Source: an uncultured Lachnospiraceae bacterium (GTDB taxonomy: Bacteria > Bacillota > Clostridia > Lachnospirales > Lachnospiraceae). From it: a stretch of DNA of 40,312 bases. The translations under genes were made by a program, and so were the position numbers. The stretch is from NCBI GenBank assembly GCA_945913255.1, contig CAMEDC010000030.1, forward strand, positions 1-40,312, given 5' to 3'. Under the pieces are notes generated by a model, which had not been told where the DNA came from, made no database searches, and worked only from the letters and a program-made list of their open reading frames with translations. Below are positions 32,181-40,312 of the stretch, one piece after another. Position 1 is the first letter of the stretch, and every line of letters starts with the position of its first letter.

Positions 32181-32945
32181 ATGACTATTCAGGAAATGAA
32201 GGAAAAGAAACGGGAAAAAGGGTATACTTACGCACAGATGGCGGAATTGTCCGGTGTGCCGTTGGGAACGATTCAGAAGATTTTTTCGGGCGAAACGGAA
32301 AGTCCACGTTACGACACGCTTCAGGCTCTGGAACAGTTGTTTACGGAGGTATCTGCAGTGCAGGAAGAAACTCTGTATCGGGCTGACCGTAACGGCAGCT
32401 ATACCGTGGAGGATTATCGCGCCCTGCCGGAGGAGCAGCGTGTGGAGCTGATTGACGGGTATTTTTATGATATGGCGTCTCCCACTTTTGGACATCAATC
32501 AATTGGAGGAGAAGTTCACAGGCAGATTGCAAACTTCATCATGGAACGAGGCGGCAGCTGTCGTCCCTTTATCGCGCCCGTGGATGTACAGCTGGATTGC
32601 GACGAGAGAACCATGGTGCAGCCGGATGTGGGTATTATATGCGATACGGGCAAGATAAAGAAATGGGGTATATACGGCGCGCCTGATTTCCTGCTGGAGG
32701 TTATCTCTCCTTCCACAAAGCGGAAGGACTATACGAAAAAGCTTTTCAAGTACATGAACGCCGGTGTGCGGGAATACTGGATACTGGATGCCGCCCAGCG
32801 CAAACTCCTGGTATACTTTTTTGAAAGTGAAGTCTATCCGGTCATTTATGGGCTGGACCAGCCGGTTCCTGTTGGGATTTACAACGGGGAGCTTTCCATT
32901 GATTTTTCCAATATTGCCAGGTGGATTGAAGAAGGACTCGAATAA
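32181..32945 (+). CDS. XRE HTH - Uma2 (DUF820) nuclease-fold fusion protein
   Basis: A 254-residue two-domain protein. Residues 1-55 are an XRE-type helix-turn-helix (YTYAQMAELSGVPLGTIQKI, ESPRYDTLQALEQLF). Residues 70-250 are a Uma2/DUF820 PD-(D/E)XK-fold domain. Its core is VQPDVGIICD, GAPDFLLEVISPSTKRKDYT and KLFKYMNAGVREYWILDAAQ, with the usual Asp, Glu and Lys positions present. AGGAGG lies seven bases upstream of ATG. Uma2 proteins are abundant in cyanobacteria and scattered in Firmicutes, with no settled role; nuclease activity is predicted from the fold. The attached HTH suggests DNA targeting or autoregulation. Confidence 0.87.
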   Translation: MTIQEMKEKKREKGYTYAQMAELSGVPLGTIQKIFSGETESPRYDTLQALEQLFTEVSAVQEETLYRADRNGSYTVEDYRALPEEQRVELIDGYFYDMASPTFGHQSIGGEVHRQIANFIMERGGSCRPFIAPVDVQLDCDERTMVQPDVGIICDTGKIKKWGIYGAPDFLLEVISPSTKRKDYTKKLFKYMNAGVREYWILDAAQRKLLVYFFESEVYPVIYGLDQPVPVGIYNGELSIDFSNIARWIEEGLE

Positions 32946-32979
32946 AAAACGAAGCTGCCCGGGCATACCGGGCAGCTTC
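32944..32979 (-). terminator. Terminator between the convergent Uma2 and DegV genes
   Basis: Perfect twelve-base GC-rich stem (32951-32962 with 32968-32979), five-base loop. On the minus strand it is followed by GTTTTTT, so it ends the DegV transcript; it may also end the Uma2 transcript, though few T follow on the plus strand. Confidence 0.8.
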
Positions 32980-33054
32980 CAATCATAATTGATACTGAAT
33001 CCATTTCTCATGTCAATATAGTTCCGGCTTATTTAACAAATTAACCGGCTGCGA

Positions 33055-33891
33055 TTACGTGGTCACAATAACCCCGCCATCATTTGCGTACATACTGCTG
33101 ACGCCGCAGGTATCCATAATGATGCATTCGCGGAAAGGAACTCTTTCCAGAACCATCTTTTTCACCTGTTCTGCCCGCTGAGGCGCATTGCAGTGTGTGA
33201 TAATCAACCGTCTCAAGGACGGTTCCTTCACCTCATTCACCACCAATTCTACCATCTTGCTCAACGCCTTCTTCATGCCGATGGTCTGGCTTCTCTGGAC
33301 AATTTCTCCTTTGTCGCCGCCCATGACAGGCTTAATGCTCAGAGTGGATGCCACCAATGCCTTTACCCCGCTAAGCCTTCCGTTCTTGCGCAATGTCTCA
33401 AGGTTATCCAGCACAAAATAGGTCTGCACACTGTCACGATAGTTCTCTATTTCTTCCACGATTTTTTCAAAAGGCATACCTGCTTCTTCCAGTTCCATCA
33501 GCTTAAGCGCCAGCTGTGTCTCGCCGCCGCTGGCTGACTGGGAATCCACTACATGAATCTTCTTTTCGCCATACTTTTCGGCATAAAGCTCTTTCGCAAG
33601 AACTGCACTATTGTAGCTGCCGCTCAGATGAGAGGACAGCGTCACACAATATACATGCTCCGCCTCCGTATGATAAGCCTCCATAAAACGCTCCGGTGAA
33701 GGACAGGAAGATTTTGGACATTTCGGATATTCCGCTACCTTTCTCAAAAACTCCTCCTGATTGAAACTTTCGTCATCCAAGATCTGGTATTCTCCAGCTT
33801 CCAGCCCCAAAGGCACTCTTTCAAATCTGGTATCCTTCAGATACTCCTCCGGAAGTTCACAGCAACTGTCAACCACAATTTTGTAACTCAT
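33055..33891 (-). CDS. DegV family protein (fatty-acid binding)
   Basis: A 278-residue DegV protein. Family motifs are YKIVVDSCCELPEEY, CPKSSCPSPERFMEAY, VTLSSHLSGSYNSAVLA, VVDSQSASGGETQLAL and VLDNLETLRKNGRLSG, with a GVKALVASTLSIKPVM stretch. DegV/FakB proteins bind a fatty acid and present it to the FakA kinase; no fakA-like gene is seen here. GGAG lies upstream of ATG. It appears monocistronic. The 188 bases upstream are AT-rich with no clear promoter match. Confidence 0.93.
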   Translation of the reverse strand: MSYKIVVDSCCELPEEYLKDTRFERVPLGLEAGEYQILDDESFNQEEFLRKVAEYPKCPKSSCPSPERFMEAYHTEAEHVYCVTLSSHLSGSYNSAVLAKELYAEKYGEKKIHVVDSQSASGGETQLALKLMELEEAGMPFEKIVEEIENYRDSVQTYFVLDNLETLRKNGRLSGVKALVASTLSIKPVMGGDKGEIVQRSQTIGMKKALSKMVELVVNEVKEPSLRRLIITHCNAPQRAEQVKKMVLERVPFRECIIMDTCGVSSMYANDGGVIVTT

Positions 33892-34020
33892 GTTTAATCT
33901 CCATTCACGTAATATTATCCGATACGGCGTCCAAAAATAACCGGAAAAGTCACTTACAGAACGATGTACTGGCTTTCAAGGTAAAGAAAAGTAGTTTTTA
34001 TTACTACATATAATAGCATT

Positions 34021-34057
34021 CAAAAATACCCTTGTAAAGTACACAAGGGTTTTTTTT
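34021..34057. terminator. Terminator of the opp operon
   Basis: Perfect eight-base stem (ACCCTTGT 34028-34035 with 34043-34050), seven-base loop. Minus strand: followed by ATTTTTG; plus strand: followed by eight T. It lies about 30 bases past the oppF stop. Confidence 0.8.
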
Positions 34058-34079
34058 ACAAAGTTTTTATTTTATTCTA

Positions 34080-35024
34080 TTAAGAATGCTGCTCCAGTGT
34101 CTTTCGATATTCCTCTTCCTCTTTTTTATTGGCAAGGATATAGTGCTCGGGCTCAATTTCTATCCAGGATGGTTTATCGACAGAATAATCATGCACACTC
34201 TCATCATACACCAATACCTTCTTATTCTTCTCAACATCCGGATTCGGTGTGGGAATGGCACTAAGAAGCGCCTGTGTATACGGATGAAGCGGATGCTCAA
34301 ACAACTTCTCTGTAGGAGCAAGTTCCACAATCTTACCATGCTCAATCACCGCAATACGGTCACTGATAAAGCGCATCACAGACAAATCATGTGCAATAAA
34401 CAGATAAGTCAGCCCTCTTTCCTTCTGAAGCTTCGCCAACAGATTCAGCACCTGTGCACGAATGGAAACATCCAGAGCAGAAATCGGTTCATCCGCAATA
34501 ATAAAAGATGGCTCCATAATCAGTGCTCTGGCAATACCGATACGCTGTCTCTGCCCACCGGAGAACTCGTGAGGAAAACGGCTGGCGAATTCCGGCAAAA
34601 GTCCCACATCAGCCAATGCCTGATGTACTCTCTCCATCCGCTCCTCCTTCTTCATATGCTTATGCGTATTCAGAAGACCTTCACTGACAATATAGTCTAC
34701 CTTGGCGCGCTCATTCAAAGATGCCATGGGATCCTGAAAAATCATCTGGATTTCTTGAATCATCTGCTTATCCAGCTGTTTGCTGATCTTTCCGCTGATG
34801 CGTTTTCCCTTATAAATAATTTCTCCACCGGATACGGGATAAATCCGCATAATGGCTCTTCCGATTGTGGTCTTACCGGAGCCGGACTCTCCCACCAGTC
34901 CAAAGGTTTCTCCCTTATATACCTGGAAGTTCACACCGTGTACCGCTTCAAATGATTTTTTCCCGTTTCCGAAGGTCACCTGTAAATCCTTTACATCCAA
35001 CAGTACTTCTTTTTCCGCACTCAT
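34080..35024 (-). CDS. oppF: Oligopeptide ABC transporter ATPase OppF
   Basis: A 314-residue ATP-binding subunit that powers peptide import on the inner face of the membrane. Walker A is [14 protein letters not shown], the signature [14 protein letters not shown], Walker [13 protein letters not shown] and the H loop FIAHDLSV. The C-terminal extension [20 protein letters not shown] is typical of the OppD/DppD/OppF class. The start overlaps the oppD stop (ATGA) with GGAGG upstream. Last gene of the operon, followed by a terminator. Opp rather than Dpp is a best guess; nickel or other oligopeptide-class importers look alike. Confidence 0.9.
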   Translation of the reverse strand: MSAEKEVLLDVKDLQVTFGNGKKSFEAVHGVNFQVYKGETFGLVGESGSGKTTIGRAIMRIYPVSGGEIIYKGKRISGKISKQLDKQMIQEIQMIFQDPMASLNERAKVDYIVSEGLLNTHKHMKKEERMERVHQALADVGLLPEFASRFPHEFSGGQRQRIGIARALIMEPSFIIADEPISALDVSIRAQVLNLLAKLQKERGLTYLFIAHDLSVMRFISDRIAVIEHGKIVELAPTEKLFEHPLHPYTQALLSAIPTPNPDVEKNKKVLVYDESVHDYSVDKPSWIEIEPEHYILANKKEEEEYRKTLEQHS

Positions 35025-36064
35025 TTCAGCACCTCCAGATTCTTCAAATTACGGATAGCCTCCGGCGGCTCTACCTTGGGTGCACGGGGATCCAGCAGCC
35101 AGGTCTTTGCCTTGTGTGTCTCAGTCACTTTAAAATAGGGCGGTTCCTCGATAAAATCAATTTTCAATGCCCTGGGATTTCTGGGTGCAAACGCATCCCC
35201 CTGAATCGCCTTAAACAAGCTGGGCGGAGTTCCCTTAATTGTAAACAGATTCTCACCCTTTTCTCCCAACTGAGGCAGGGAAGACAGCAATGCCCATGTG
35301 TATGGATGCTTCGGGTCAAAGAATATTTCCCGACAAGTACCCAGTTCAATAATATCGCCGGCATACATCACTGCAACACGATCGGCAATATTGGCCACTA
35401 CTCCCAGGTCATGTGTGATAAATACAATTGTCAAATCATACTTCTGTTTCAATTCCTTTAACAACCCGAGAATCTGCGCCTGAATGGTTACATCCAGCGC
35501 CGTGGTCGGCTCATCGCAAATCAGAATCTTCGGTTTGCATGCCAACGCAATCGCAATTACTACACGCTGGCGCATTCCTCCCGAAAATTCATGAGGATAT
35601 TGCTTATATCTTCTCTCGGGATCCTGAATCCCCACATCCTCCAGATAAGCGCATACCTGCTTTTTGATGGCTTCCTTTCCTTTGATTTCCGGCTGATGCA
35701 TACGGATTGCCTCTGCAATCTGCGCACCGATTGTTTTCAACGGATTCAGACTGGTCATGGGATCCTGCATCACCATGGCAATCTCTTTTCCCCGAATATT
35801 CTTCCAATCCTTCTCGGAACGGTTCTTTGCCAAATCCTTGCCATAATACAGGATTTCTCCCGAATCAATAAATCCGTTGCCATCCAGCAAACCCATAAAG
35901 GTTTTGGTAAAAACCGACTTTCCCGAACCGGATTCTCCGACTATGGCAAGACTTTCCCCTTTATATATGTCCAGTGATACGTTGCGGATGGCATGAAGCA
36001 CCTGCCCGCGCAAGCTAAATTTCACATTCAAATCTTTGACAGCCAATATGACTTCCTGCTTCAT
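35021..36064 (-). CDS. oppD: Oligopeptide ABC transporter ATPase OppD
   Basis: A 347-residue ATP-binding subunit pairing with OppF. Walker [19 protein letters not shown], signature [15 protein letters not shown], Walker [18 protein letters not shown] and H loop FITHDLGVV are present. The oligopeptide-class C-terminus [20 protein letters not shown] follows, with [10 protein letters not shown]. It starts 67 bases after oppC and ends in a four-base overlap with oppF. All ATPase motifs look intact. Confidence 0.92.
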   Translation of the reverse strand: MKQEVILAVKDLNVKFSLRGQVLHAIRNVSLDIYKGESLAIVGESGSGKSVFTKTFMGLLDGNGFIDSGEILYYGKDLAKNRSEKDWKNIRGKEIAMVMQDPMTSLNPLKTIGAQIAEAIRMHQPEIKGKEAIKKQVCAYLEDVGIQDPERRYKQYPHEFSGGMRQRVVIAIALACKPKILICDEPTTALDVTIQAQILGLLKELKQKYDLTIVFITHDLGVVANIADRVAVMYAGDIIELGTCREIFFDPKHPYTWALLSSLPQLGEKGENLFTIKGTPPSLFKAIQGDAFAPRNPRALKIDFIEEPPYFKVTETHKAKTWLLDPRAPKVEPPEAIRNLKNLEVLK

Positions 36065-36085
36065 AAATTACAATCCTCTCTTCCC

Positions 36086-36108
36086 AATTGAATGTATCGC
36101 ATTCAATT
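36086..36108. repeat. Inverted repeat between oppC and oppD
   Basis: A perfect nine-base AT-rich inverted repeat (AATTGAATG/CATTCAATT, five-base centre) sits in the only sizeable gap within oppBCDF. No T run follows, so it is more likely an mRNA stabilising or processing element or a binding site than a terminator. Confidence 0.4.
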
Positions 36109-36131
36109 TGCGGATGCCAGTATTCGATTTG

Positions 36132-37154
36132 TTACCTGTGATTTTTCGGGTCTGCGGCATCGGAAAAAGCATTACCGACAATATAAAAGGAAATGGTAAC
36201 AATAGACAAAATCACCGTAGGATAAATCAGCTGATATCTCTGGGACACATTCATCATCACGGCACGACCGGCATCAATCAGATTTCCCAGACTGGGAATC
36301 GAACTGGGCAATCCCAGACCGATATAAGTTACAAATACTTCACTGCCGATTGCTCCGGGAATGGAAAGCGCCATCCGCAGCATGATTACAGATACCAGAT
36401 AAGGCAACAGGTTTTTCATCACTAGCCGCCCTGTGGGTGTACCAAAACATCGGGATGCAAGATTGTAATCACGGTCGCGGATAATTAAAATCTGGTTTCG
36501 AATAAATCTTGCCATTCCAATCCATCCGGTCAGAGACATGGCCAGAATCAGCGTCTTTACACTGGGTGACAAAATATAAGCCACCAGAATCAAAATAATT
36601 GTCTGCGGGATATTATCCAGCACATTATACAACTCCGTAAAAAAGAAATCCAGTTTTCTCAGATATCCCCAGAGGACTCCCATCGTGATGCCGACCACCG
36701 CTTCAATCAGGGCAACGGCAAAACCGATTAAAAGAGAAGTTCTGGTTCCGGACCAGATACGCGCCCACAAATCCTGCCCGATATTGTTGGTTCCGAACCA
36801 AAAAGTCTCATTGGGCGGCACATTCCGCATTGCCTTAAAGGTTTCCGGATCACTGTTTACCAGATTCGGATCAAATTGTCCCGGCAAATGCGGCTGTATA
36901 AAAGTGAACAATAATATTGCAAGCATCACAAATAAGACTGCTACTGCTCCTTTATTCTTAAAGAACATGCGCACAGTACTGCCCCAATAGGAATAATTGC
37001 TATAGCCGGTCTTTTCCGCCTCTTCCTCATCATATTCCGCAAAGGAAAACAAGTCTTCCTCGCTGTATCCGGATGCCTTGTCAACCTCTTTGCGAATTTT
37101 CTCTTCAGCTGCATTTTCCAGTTTTTCAGAAAGCTTATCCTTTAACGTAAACAT
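36132..37154 (-). CDS. oppC: Oligopeptide ABC transporter permease OppC
   Basis: A 340-residue permease. About 80 cytosolic residues, rich in Glu and Lys, precede TM1 (AVAVLFVMLAILLFTFIQP). The OppC motif FWFGTNNIGQDLWARIWSGT is near 118-137. The EAA-loop region reads GMARFIRNQILIIRDRDYNL, followed by further TM segments. The N-terminal extension is longer than in enterobacterial OppC. The start overlaps the oppB stop by one base (TGATG), with GGAGG ten bases upstream. Confidence 0.92.
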   Translation of the reverse strand: MFTLKDKLSEKLENAAEEKIRKEVDKASGYSEEDLFSFAEYDEEEAEKTGYSNYSYWGSTVRMFFKNKGAVAVLFVMLAILLFTFIQPHLPGQFDPNLVNSDPETFKAMRNVPPNETFWFGTNNIGQDLWARIWSGTRTSLLIGFAVALIEAVVGITMGVLWGYLRKLDFFFTELYNVLDNIPQTIILILVAYILSPSVKTLILAMSLTGWIGMARFIRNQILIIRDRDYNLASRCFGTPTGRLVMKNLLPYLVSVIMLRMALSIPGAIGSEVFVTYIGLGLPSSIPSLGNLIDAGRAVMMNVSQRYQLIYPTVILSIVTISFYIVGNAFSDAADPKNHR

Positions 37155-38095
37155 CAGCGTCTGCCCTCCTTATTGCCAAAACTGATTCTGGGATCCAGAA
37201 TCGTCATCAATATGTCACCGAGAAGCAGACCGATAACACCCACCGTAGCATACAGGAGAACGATTGCCTGAACCATGTTATTGTCATTGTCTTTGATTAC
37301 TGTAACTAGAAGTCCGCCCATACCCGGAATACTGTACAGAGATTCCACATAGATGGAACCGATTACCGTATTCAGGAAAGAAGATGGCAGATACTGCACC
37401 ATGGGAACAAATGCATTCCGGAAGATATGACGGAACATGACGGCATTTCCGGAGACACCCTTCGCCTTAGCAAGGCAGACATAATCCTTGTTGCTTTCAT
37501 CCACCATATACCGTCTCAGCCACATGCCATAATAGGCAATGTTACCCAAAGACATGGATAGCACGGGCAGAATCCAGCTTTTCCAGCTGTTCGGGTCAAA
37601 CAAAAGAGGAATGCCAAGCAACGTGGTTCCGTACATCTGGATAAACAGATAATAAACCGCTGCAGGAACAGCCTGAATGAATACGATAAAAAGTGTTCCG
37701 AACTTGTCAAAGAATTTACCTTTATACCGTGCCATCAGTGTTCCGAGAGGAATACCAAGAAACAATGAAACAAGAATCGACATGCATCCCAGCCGAATAG
37801 ATACAGGAAGCTTATCTCTCAGAATATCCGTCACAGGGACATTGGTACGATAGCTGTGCGATACACCAAAATCTCCATGAAGCATATCACGAAAGAAATG
37901 CAGAATCTGCAGCGGCATAGGGTCCAGCAATCCCTGATTTTTCAGTTCCGCCTGAATCTGTGCATCCGTCAGTTTATCAAAATTCTGAAAATATCCCTCT
38001 ATGGGCATCTGGCGCATCAAAATAAACACGATGCAGATTATCAGCACCAGGGTAAAAAGGGATCTTCCAATTCTCTTTAACAAGTACTTTGCCAT
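37154..38095 (-). CDS. oppB: Oligopeptide ABC transporter permease OppB
   Basis: A 313-residue permease with an N-terminal TM (RSLFTLVLIICIVFILMRQM), a periplasm-side loop and five further TM segments. The binding-protein-dependent transport motif includes YMVDESNKDYVCLAKAKGVS (EAA loop). Typical OppB stretches are GDFGVSHSYRTNVPVTDIL, LGIPLGTLMARYKGKFFDK and SIYVESLYSIPGMGGLLV. GGAGG lies upstream of ATG. It follows oppA by 148 bases containing a hairpin. Confidence 0.92.
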   Translation of the reverse strand: MAKYLLKRIGRSLFTLVLIICIVFILMRQMPIEGYFQNFDKLTDAQIQAELKNQGLLDPMPLQILHFFRDMLHGDFGVSHSYRTNVPVTDILRDKLPVSIRLGCMSILVSLFLGIPLGTLMARYKGKFFDKFGTLFIVFIQAVPAAVYYLFIQMYGTTLLGIPLLFDPNSWKSWILPVLSMSLGNIAYYGMWLRRYMVDESNKDYVCLAKAKGVSGNAVMFRHIFRNAFVPMVQYLPSSFLNTVIGSIYVESLYSIPGMGGLLVTVIKDNDNNMVQAIVLLYATVGVIGLLLGDILMTILDPRISFGNKEGRR

Positions 38096-38123
38096 GTCGC
38101 TCCTCCAAGTTCATGATATCCGG

Positions 38124-38162
38124 AAAAAAGGACAGGTACAGGAAATCCTATACCTGCCCTTT
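38124..38162 (-). terminator. Intercistronic terminator/attenuator after oppA
   Basis: Twelve-base stem in the RNA (38127-38138 with 38151-38162, one G-U pair), twelve-base loop, followed on the minus strand by TTTTTTCC. A leaky terminator here would give more binding protein than permease, a common arrangement. Confidence 0.7.
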
Positions 38163-38243
38163 CCATCTTATTCTAATGCATTTACTCTGTCAAGCTAAAG
38201 CTTTAAATTGATGCTCTGTCGACAGCATTTCGTTTCTGCGCAG

Positions 38244-40241
38244 TTACTCGTGCTCTGCTGCGGAAGCGTTAAACTCATCCATGGAGAGTGCATGATCGTA
38301 TAACTTCTGACCCTTATAACGAGAGTTGGAAACACCGAATGCGGCATACTGACCTTCCCAAGGATTCAGTCTGCTGACAACGAAATCGCTGACACTCACT
38401 CCGTATGGAATTGCCAGAGCATGATCAATCAGATAGCTCTCAGCCTTTGCAAAGGCCTCATAACGTGCAGTTGTATCATTTGTAATTTCTTTTGCAGCTT
38501 CCACAAGAGAGAAGTACTCTTTCACAGTTTCGGCAGAAGCCGTGTTATCCTCGATGGCATATGCAAGATATGCATATCTCATACCACGATGATAGGTACC
38601 GTCATCTCTCAAAGACTGATAGAAAGGATCTGTCCAGGTCTCAGGATCTGCATAGTCAGCACCCCAGTTGCAGAGAAGCAACATATAATCACAGGAACGA
38701 CGTACCTCAGTTAAGAAACCATCGGAAGGACCTGCTTCTACAATAATGTCAATAAAGTCGGTTCCCAATACGCTCTCCACCTGCTGTTCCAGTACAACGC
38801 ACTCCTCTTCCCAGTTGGCACTGGAAGGATTGTAGCGTACCAGAGTCTTTACAGGGAACGTAACACCCTGCGCGGAAAGTTCATTCATTGCAGCTTCCTT
38901 ATAGGAAAGTGCCGCATCCTTATCATAGAAATCCTTTGCCTTGATATCCTTGAAAGCATCCAGTTCCGTATAATCCTTTCCGGTTGCCTCATCTACAGCG
39001 AAGCCGGCAGGGGTAATGGTATTCTGGATATAGTTTGCAGGATCTGCATAATCACCTGTGTTGATATATACGGTGCTGGTACGGTTAATCGCATGCATAA
39101 TGGCCTGACGGAAATTCTCGTTGTTGACTGCAATTTCCCAGTTCCAGGGCTCATACTGCTCATCTATGCTGTAACCTTCCATGCCGTCTCTGTAGAAGTC
39201 CTCGTTCAGTGCATGTACGTTAAAGTTAAAGCAGTAGAAATAATCAAAGTCAATGGAAGGACGCTCCATACTTACCATATTGCTGGTAGCCGGGTCACCC
39301 ATCCATGCGTCCACGATATCGGAACCAAGCGTAGTGTAATCAATTTCACCTCTCTTGGCCATTTCTGCACCGATGGTGCTTGCTTCTGCATTGTAGGTCT
39401 TCTGGATTTCGTTGATATAAACATGCTCAGCATCCCAGTTGTTGGGGTTCTTTGTCATAACCAACTGTACCTGAGGCTCAAAGGAAGATACATAATATGC
39501 ACCGCAGTAGTACATGGTCTCTGCGGAGGTTGCAAAGCTTGCTCCCTGCTCCTCAAGCTGAGGACCATATGCAGGCATAAAGCAAACATAAGTCAGCATA
39601 GAAAGGAAATAGGGGCACTCGGAAGCAAGTGTGTACTGCAGGGTGGTTGCATCTACTGCTTTTACACCAACTTCAGAAAACTCAATCTTCGCGTATCCTT
39701 CTTCACCGGCAAGACCGTTATAGTATTCCTCTGCATTTGCAATTGTACCGAACAGATTGCTTGCAGTAGAGCTGGCGTTTTCAGGATTCAATACATAAGC
39801 CATAGCATCCACAAAGTCCTGAGCCGTTACATCCGCAACAACTGCACCGGTATGATCAATCCACTTCTGACCTTCACGCAGTTTAAATGTCCAGGTTAAA
39901 GTTGCCGCATCATAGCTCCATTCGGTAGCAAGTCCGGGCTGAATCTCACCGAAGTTGTCATACTCAACCAGCGTATCGATAACGTTAGCGCCTATCGAAT
40001 ACTCATTCGTCGTAGCAGTTGTCAGATAGTTTAAAGTAGAAACCTCACTGGAATACAGCACACGGTAAATGCCATCTGTGCTTTCACCGGCCTCAGCGGC
40101 GGCAGAATCACCTGTTGCAGCAGACTCACTTGATGCGGAAGCCGGTGCGGACTGACTGTCACCTGCAGAACTTCCACAGCCTGTCAGCATAGAAGTCGCA
40201 CAAGCCACTGTCAGAATTACGGAAAGCAATTTCTTTTTCAT
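38244..40241 (-). CDS. oppA: Oligopeptide-binding lipoprotein OppA (SBP_bac_5)
   Basis: A 665-residue extracytoplasmic binding protein. The signal peptide ends in lipobox LTGC, so the protein is membrane-anchored; a Ser/Ala-rich linker follows. SBP family 5 features are VLYSSEVSTLNYLTTATTNE, LATEWSYDAATLTWTFKLRE with GQKWIDH, NWDAEHVYINEIQ, FRQAIMHAINRTSTVYI and MLLLCNWGADYADPETWTDP. It delivers peptides to the OppBCDF complex. The ribosome site AGGAGGAG lies upstream of ATG. Its promoter is not visible in the remaining bases, so transcription may start beyond the right edge. Confidence 0.95.
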   Translation of the reverse strand: MKKKLLSVILTVACATSMLTGCGSSAGDSQSAPASASSESAATGDSAAAEAGESTDGIYRVLYSSEVSTLNYLTTATTNEYSIGANVIDTLVEYDNFGEIQPGLATEWSYDAATLTWTFKLREGQKWIDHTGAVVADVTAQDFVDAMAYVLNPENASSTASNLFGTIANAEEYYNGLAGEEGYAKIEFSEVGVKAVDATTLQYTLASECPYFLSMLTYVCFMPAYGPQLEEQGASFATSAETMYYCGAYYVSSFEPQVQLVMTKNPNNWDAEHVYINEIQKTYNAEASTIGAEMAKRGEIDYTTLGSDIVDAWMGDPATSNMVSMERPSIDFDYFYCFNFNVHALNEDFYRDGMEGYSIDEQYEPWNWEIAVNNENFRQAIMHAINRTSTVYINTGDYADPANYIQNTITPAGFAVDEATGKDYTELDAFKDIKAKDFYDKDAALSYKEAAMNELSAQGVTFPVKTLVRYNPSSANWEEECVVLEQQVESVLGTDFIDIIVEAGPSDGFLTEVRRSCDYMLLLCNWGADYADPETWTDPFYQSLRDDGTYHRGMRYAYLAYAIEDNTASAETVKEYFSLVEAAKEITNDTTARYEAFAKAESYLIDHALAIPYGVSVSDFVVSRLNPWEGQYAAFGVSNSRYKGQKLYDHALSMDEFNASAAEHE

Positions 40242-40283
40242 AATCTTCTCCTCCTATATTTTATACAGAATAAATACGGAAAA

Positions 40284-40308
40284 GGAGTAGCACACTAACA
40301 GCTACTCC
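40284..40308 (-). terminator. Hairpin upstream of oppA
   Basis: Perfect eight-base stem (GGAGTAGC/GCTACTCC) with a nine-base loop, followed on the minus strand by TTTTCC. It is either the terminator of a gene beyond the right edge or a leader hairpin of oppA. A TATAAA lies 20-30 bases downstream, but without a -35 box. Confidence 0.5.
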
Positions 40309-40312
40309 CTTG

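Noticed and set aside
39093..39899. Plus-strand open frame of about 268 codons inside oppA.
   Set aside because: Composition-driven antisense frame, Cys/His-rich and without motifs; oppA is full length on the other strand.
1..40312. CRISPR arrays, tRNA, rRNA, transposases and attachment sites.
   Set aside because: No regularly spaced repeats, tRNA-like cloverleafs, transposase motifs or element-bounding direct repeats were seen by eye; a covariance-model scan could not be run.

Overview
The window reads as a chromosome segment of a Gram-positive Clostridia bacterium, most likely a Lachnospiraceae-type gut anaerobe. This is inferred from AGGAGG-type ribosome binding sites, sigma-A promoters close to TTGACA-17-TATAAT, lipoprotein signal peptides, a GerMN-domain lipoprotein, arginine genes flanked by ARG-box-like operators, an L-cysteine desulfidase-type enzyme and moderate GC. 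I see no rRNA, tRNA, insertion sequence or CRISPR array. Most genes are on the minus strand.

Layout, left to right. (1) 21-4722: a minus-strand operon of a zinc-ribbon/TPR protein, an unrecognised protein, a YidD-domain membrane protein and a large HerA/VirB4-like ATPase. It starts at a strong promoter near 4640 and runs off the left edge. (2) 4723-7503: a MATE exporter, a small exported protein and a TetR regulator, read from a consensus promoter beside an 11-base C tract. The MATE and TetR genes share a duplicated start region. (3) 7583-8637: a HEAT-repeat protein and a small two-TM protein. (4) 8901-15261: one operon, comEA-like, OmpR-type regulator, sensor kinase, GerMN lipoprotein, comEC. 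It combines DNA-uptake genes with an arrangement resembling actinobacterial mtrA-mtrB-lpqB. (5) 15272-22363: argC, GNAT, argJ, argB, argD, an orphan solute-binding protein and a YdcZ-type membrane protein. They are divergent from argG (plus strand, 22542), and the shared intergenic region holds ARG-box-like sites. The genes encode the cyclic acetyl-ornithine route plus argininosuccinate synthase.

(6) 23787-31074: a DUF1294 protein, then a LytTR response regulator overlapping an AraC regulator (plus strand). Next come two M20 dipeptidase paralogues and a CyuA/UPF0597 L-cysteine desulfidase-like enzyme (minus strand), then a second AraC regulator diverging from them across a long palindrome. 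This looks like a regulated dipeptide/cysteine catabolism module. (7) 31104-33891: two overlapping 50-residue membrane proteins, an unrecognised membrane protein, an XRE-Uma2 fusion with its own perfect consensus promoter, and a DegV protein. (8) 34021-40312: an oligopeptide ABC transporter, oppA-oppB-oppC-oppD-oppF, with a hairpin terminator/attenuator after oppA and a terminator after oppF. Peptides imported by Opp could feed the M20 peptidases, but no sequence evidence links the two.

The best candidates for something undescribed are the HerA/VirB4-TPR-YidD operon and the RR-HK-GerMN cassette embedded between comEA and comEC. Next come the two-AraC cysteine/dipeptide island with its symmetric promoter and the shared start segment of MATE and TetR. 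All family assignments are by reading motifs; no database search was run.
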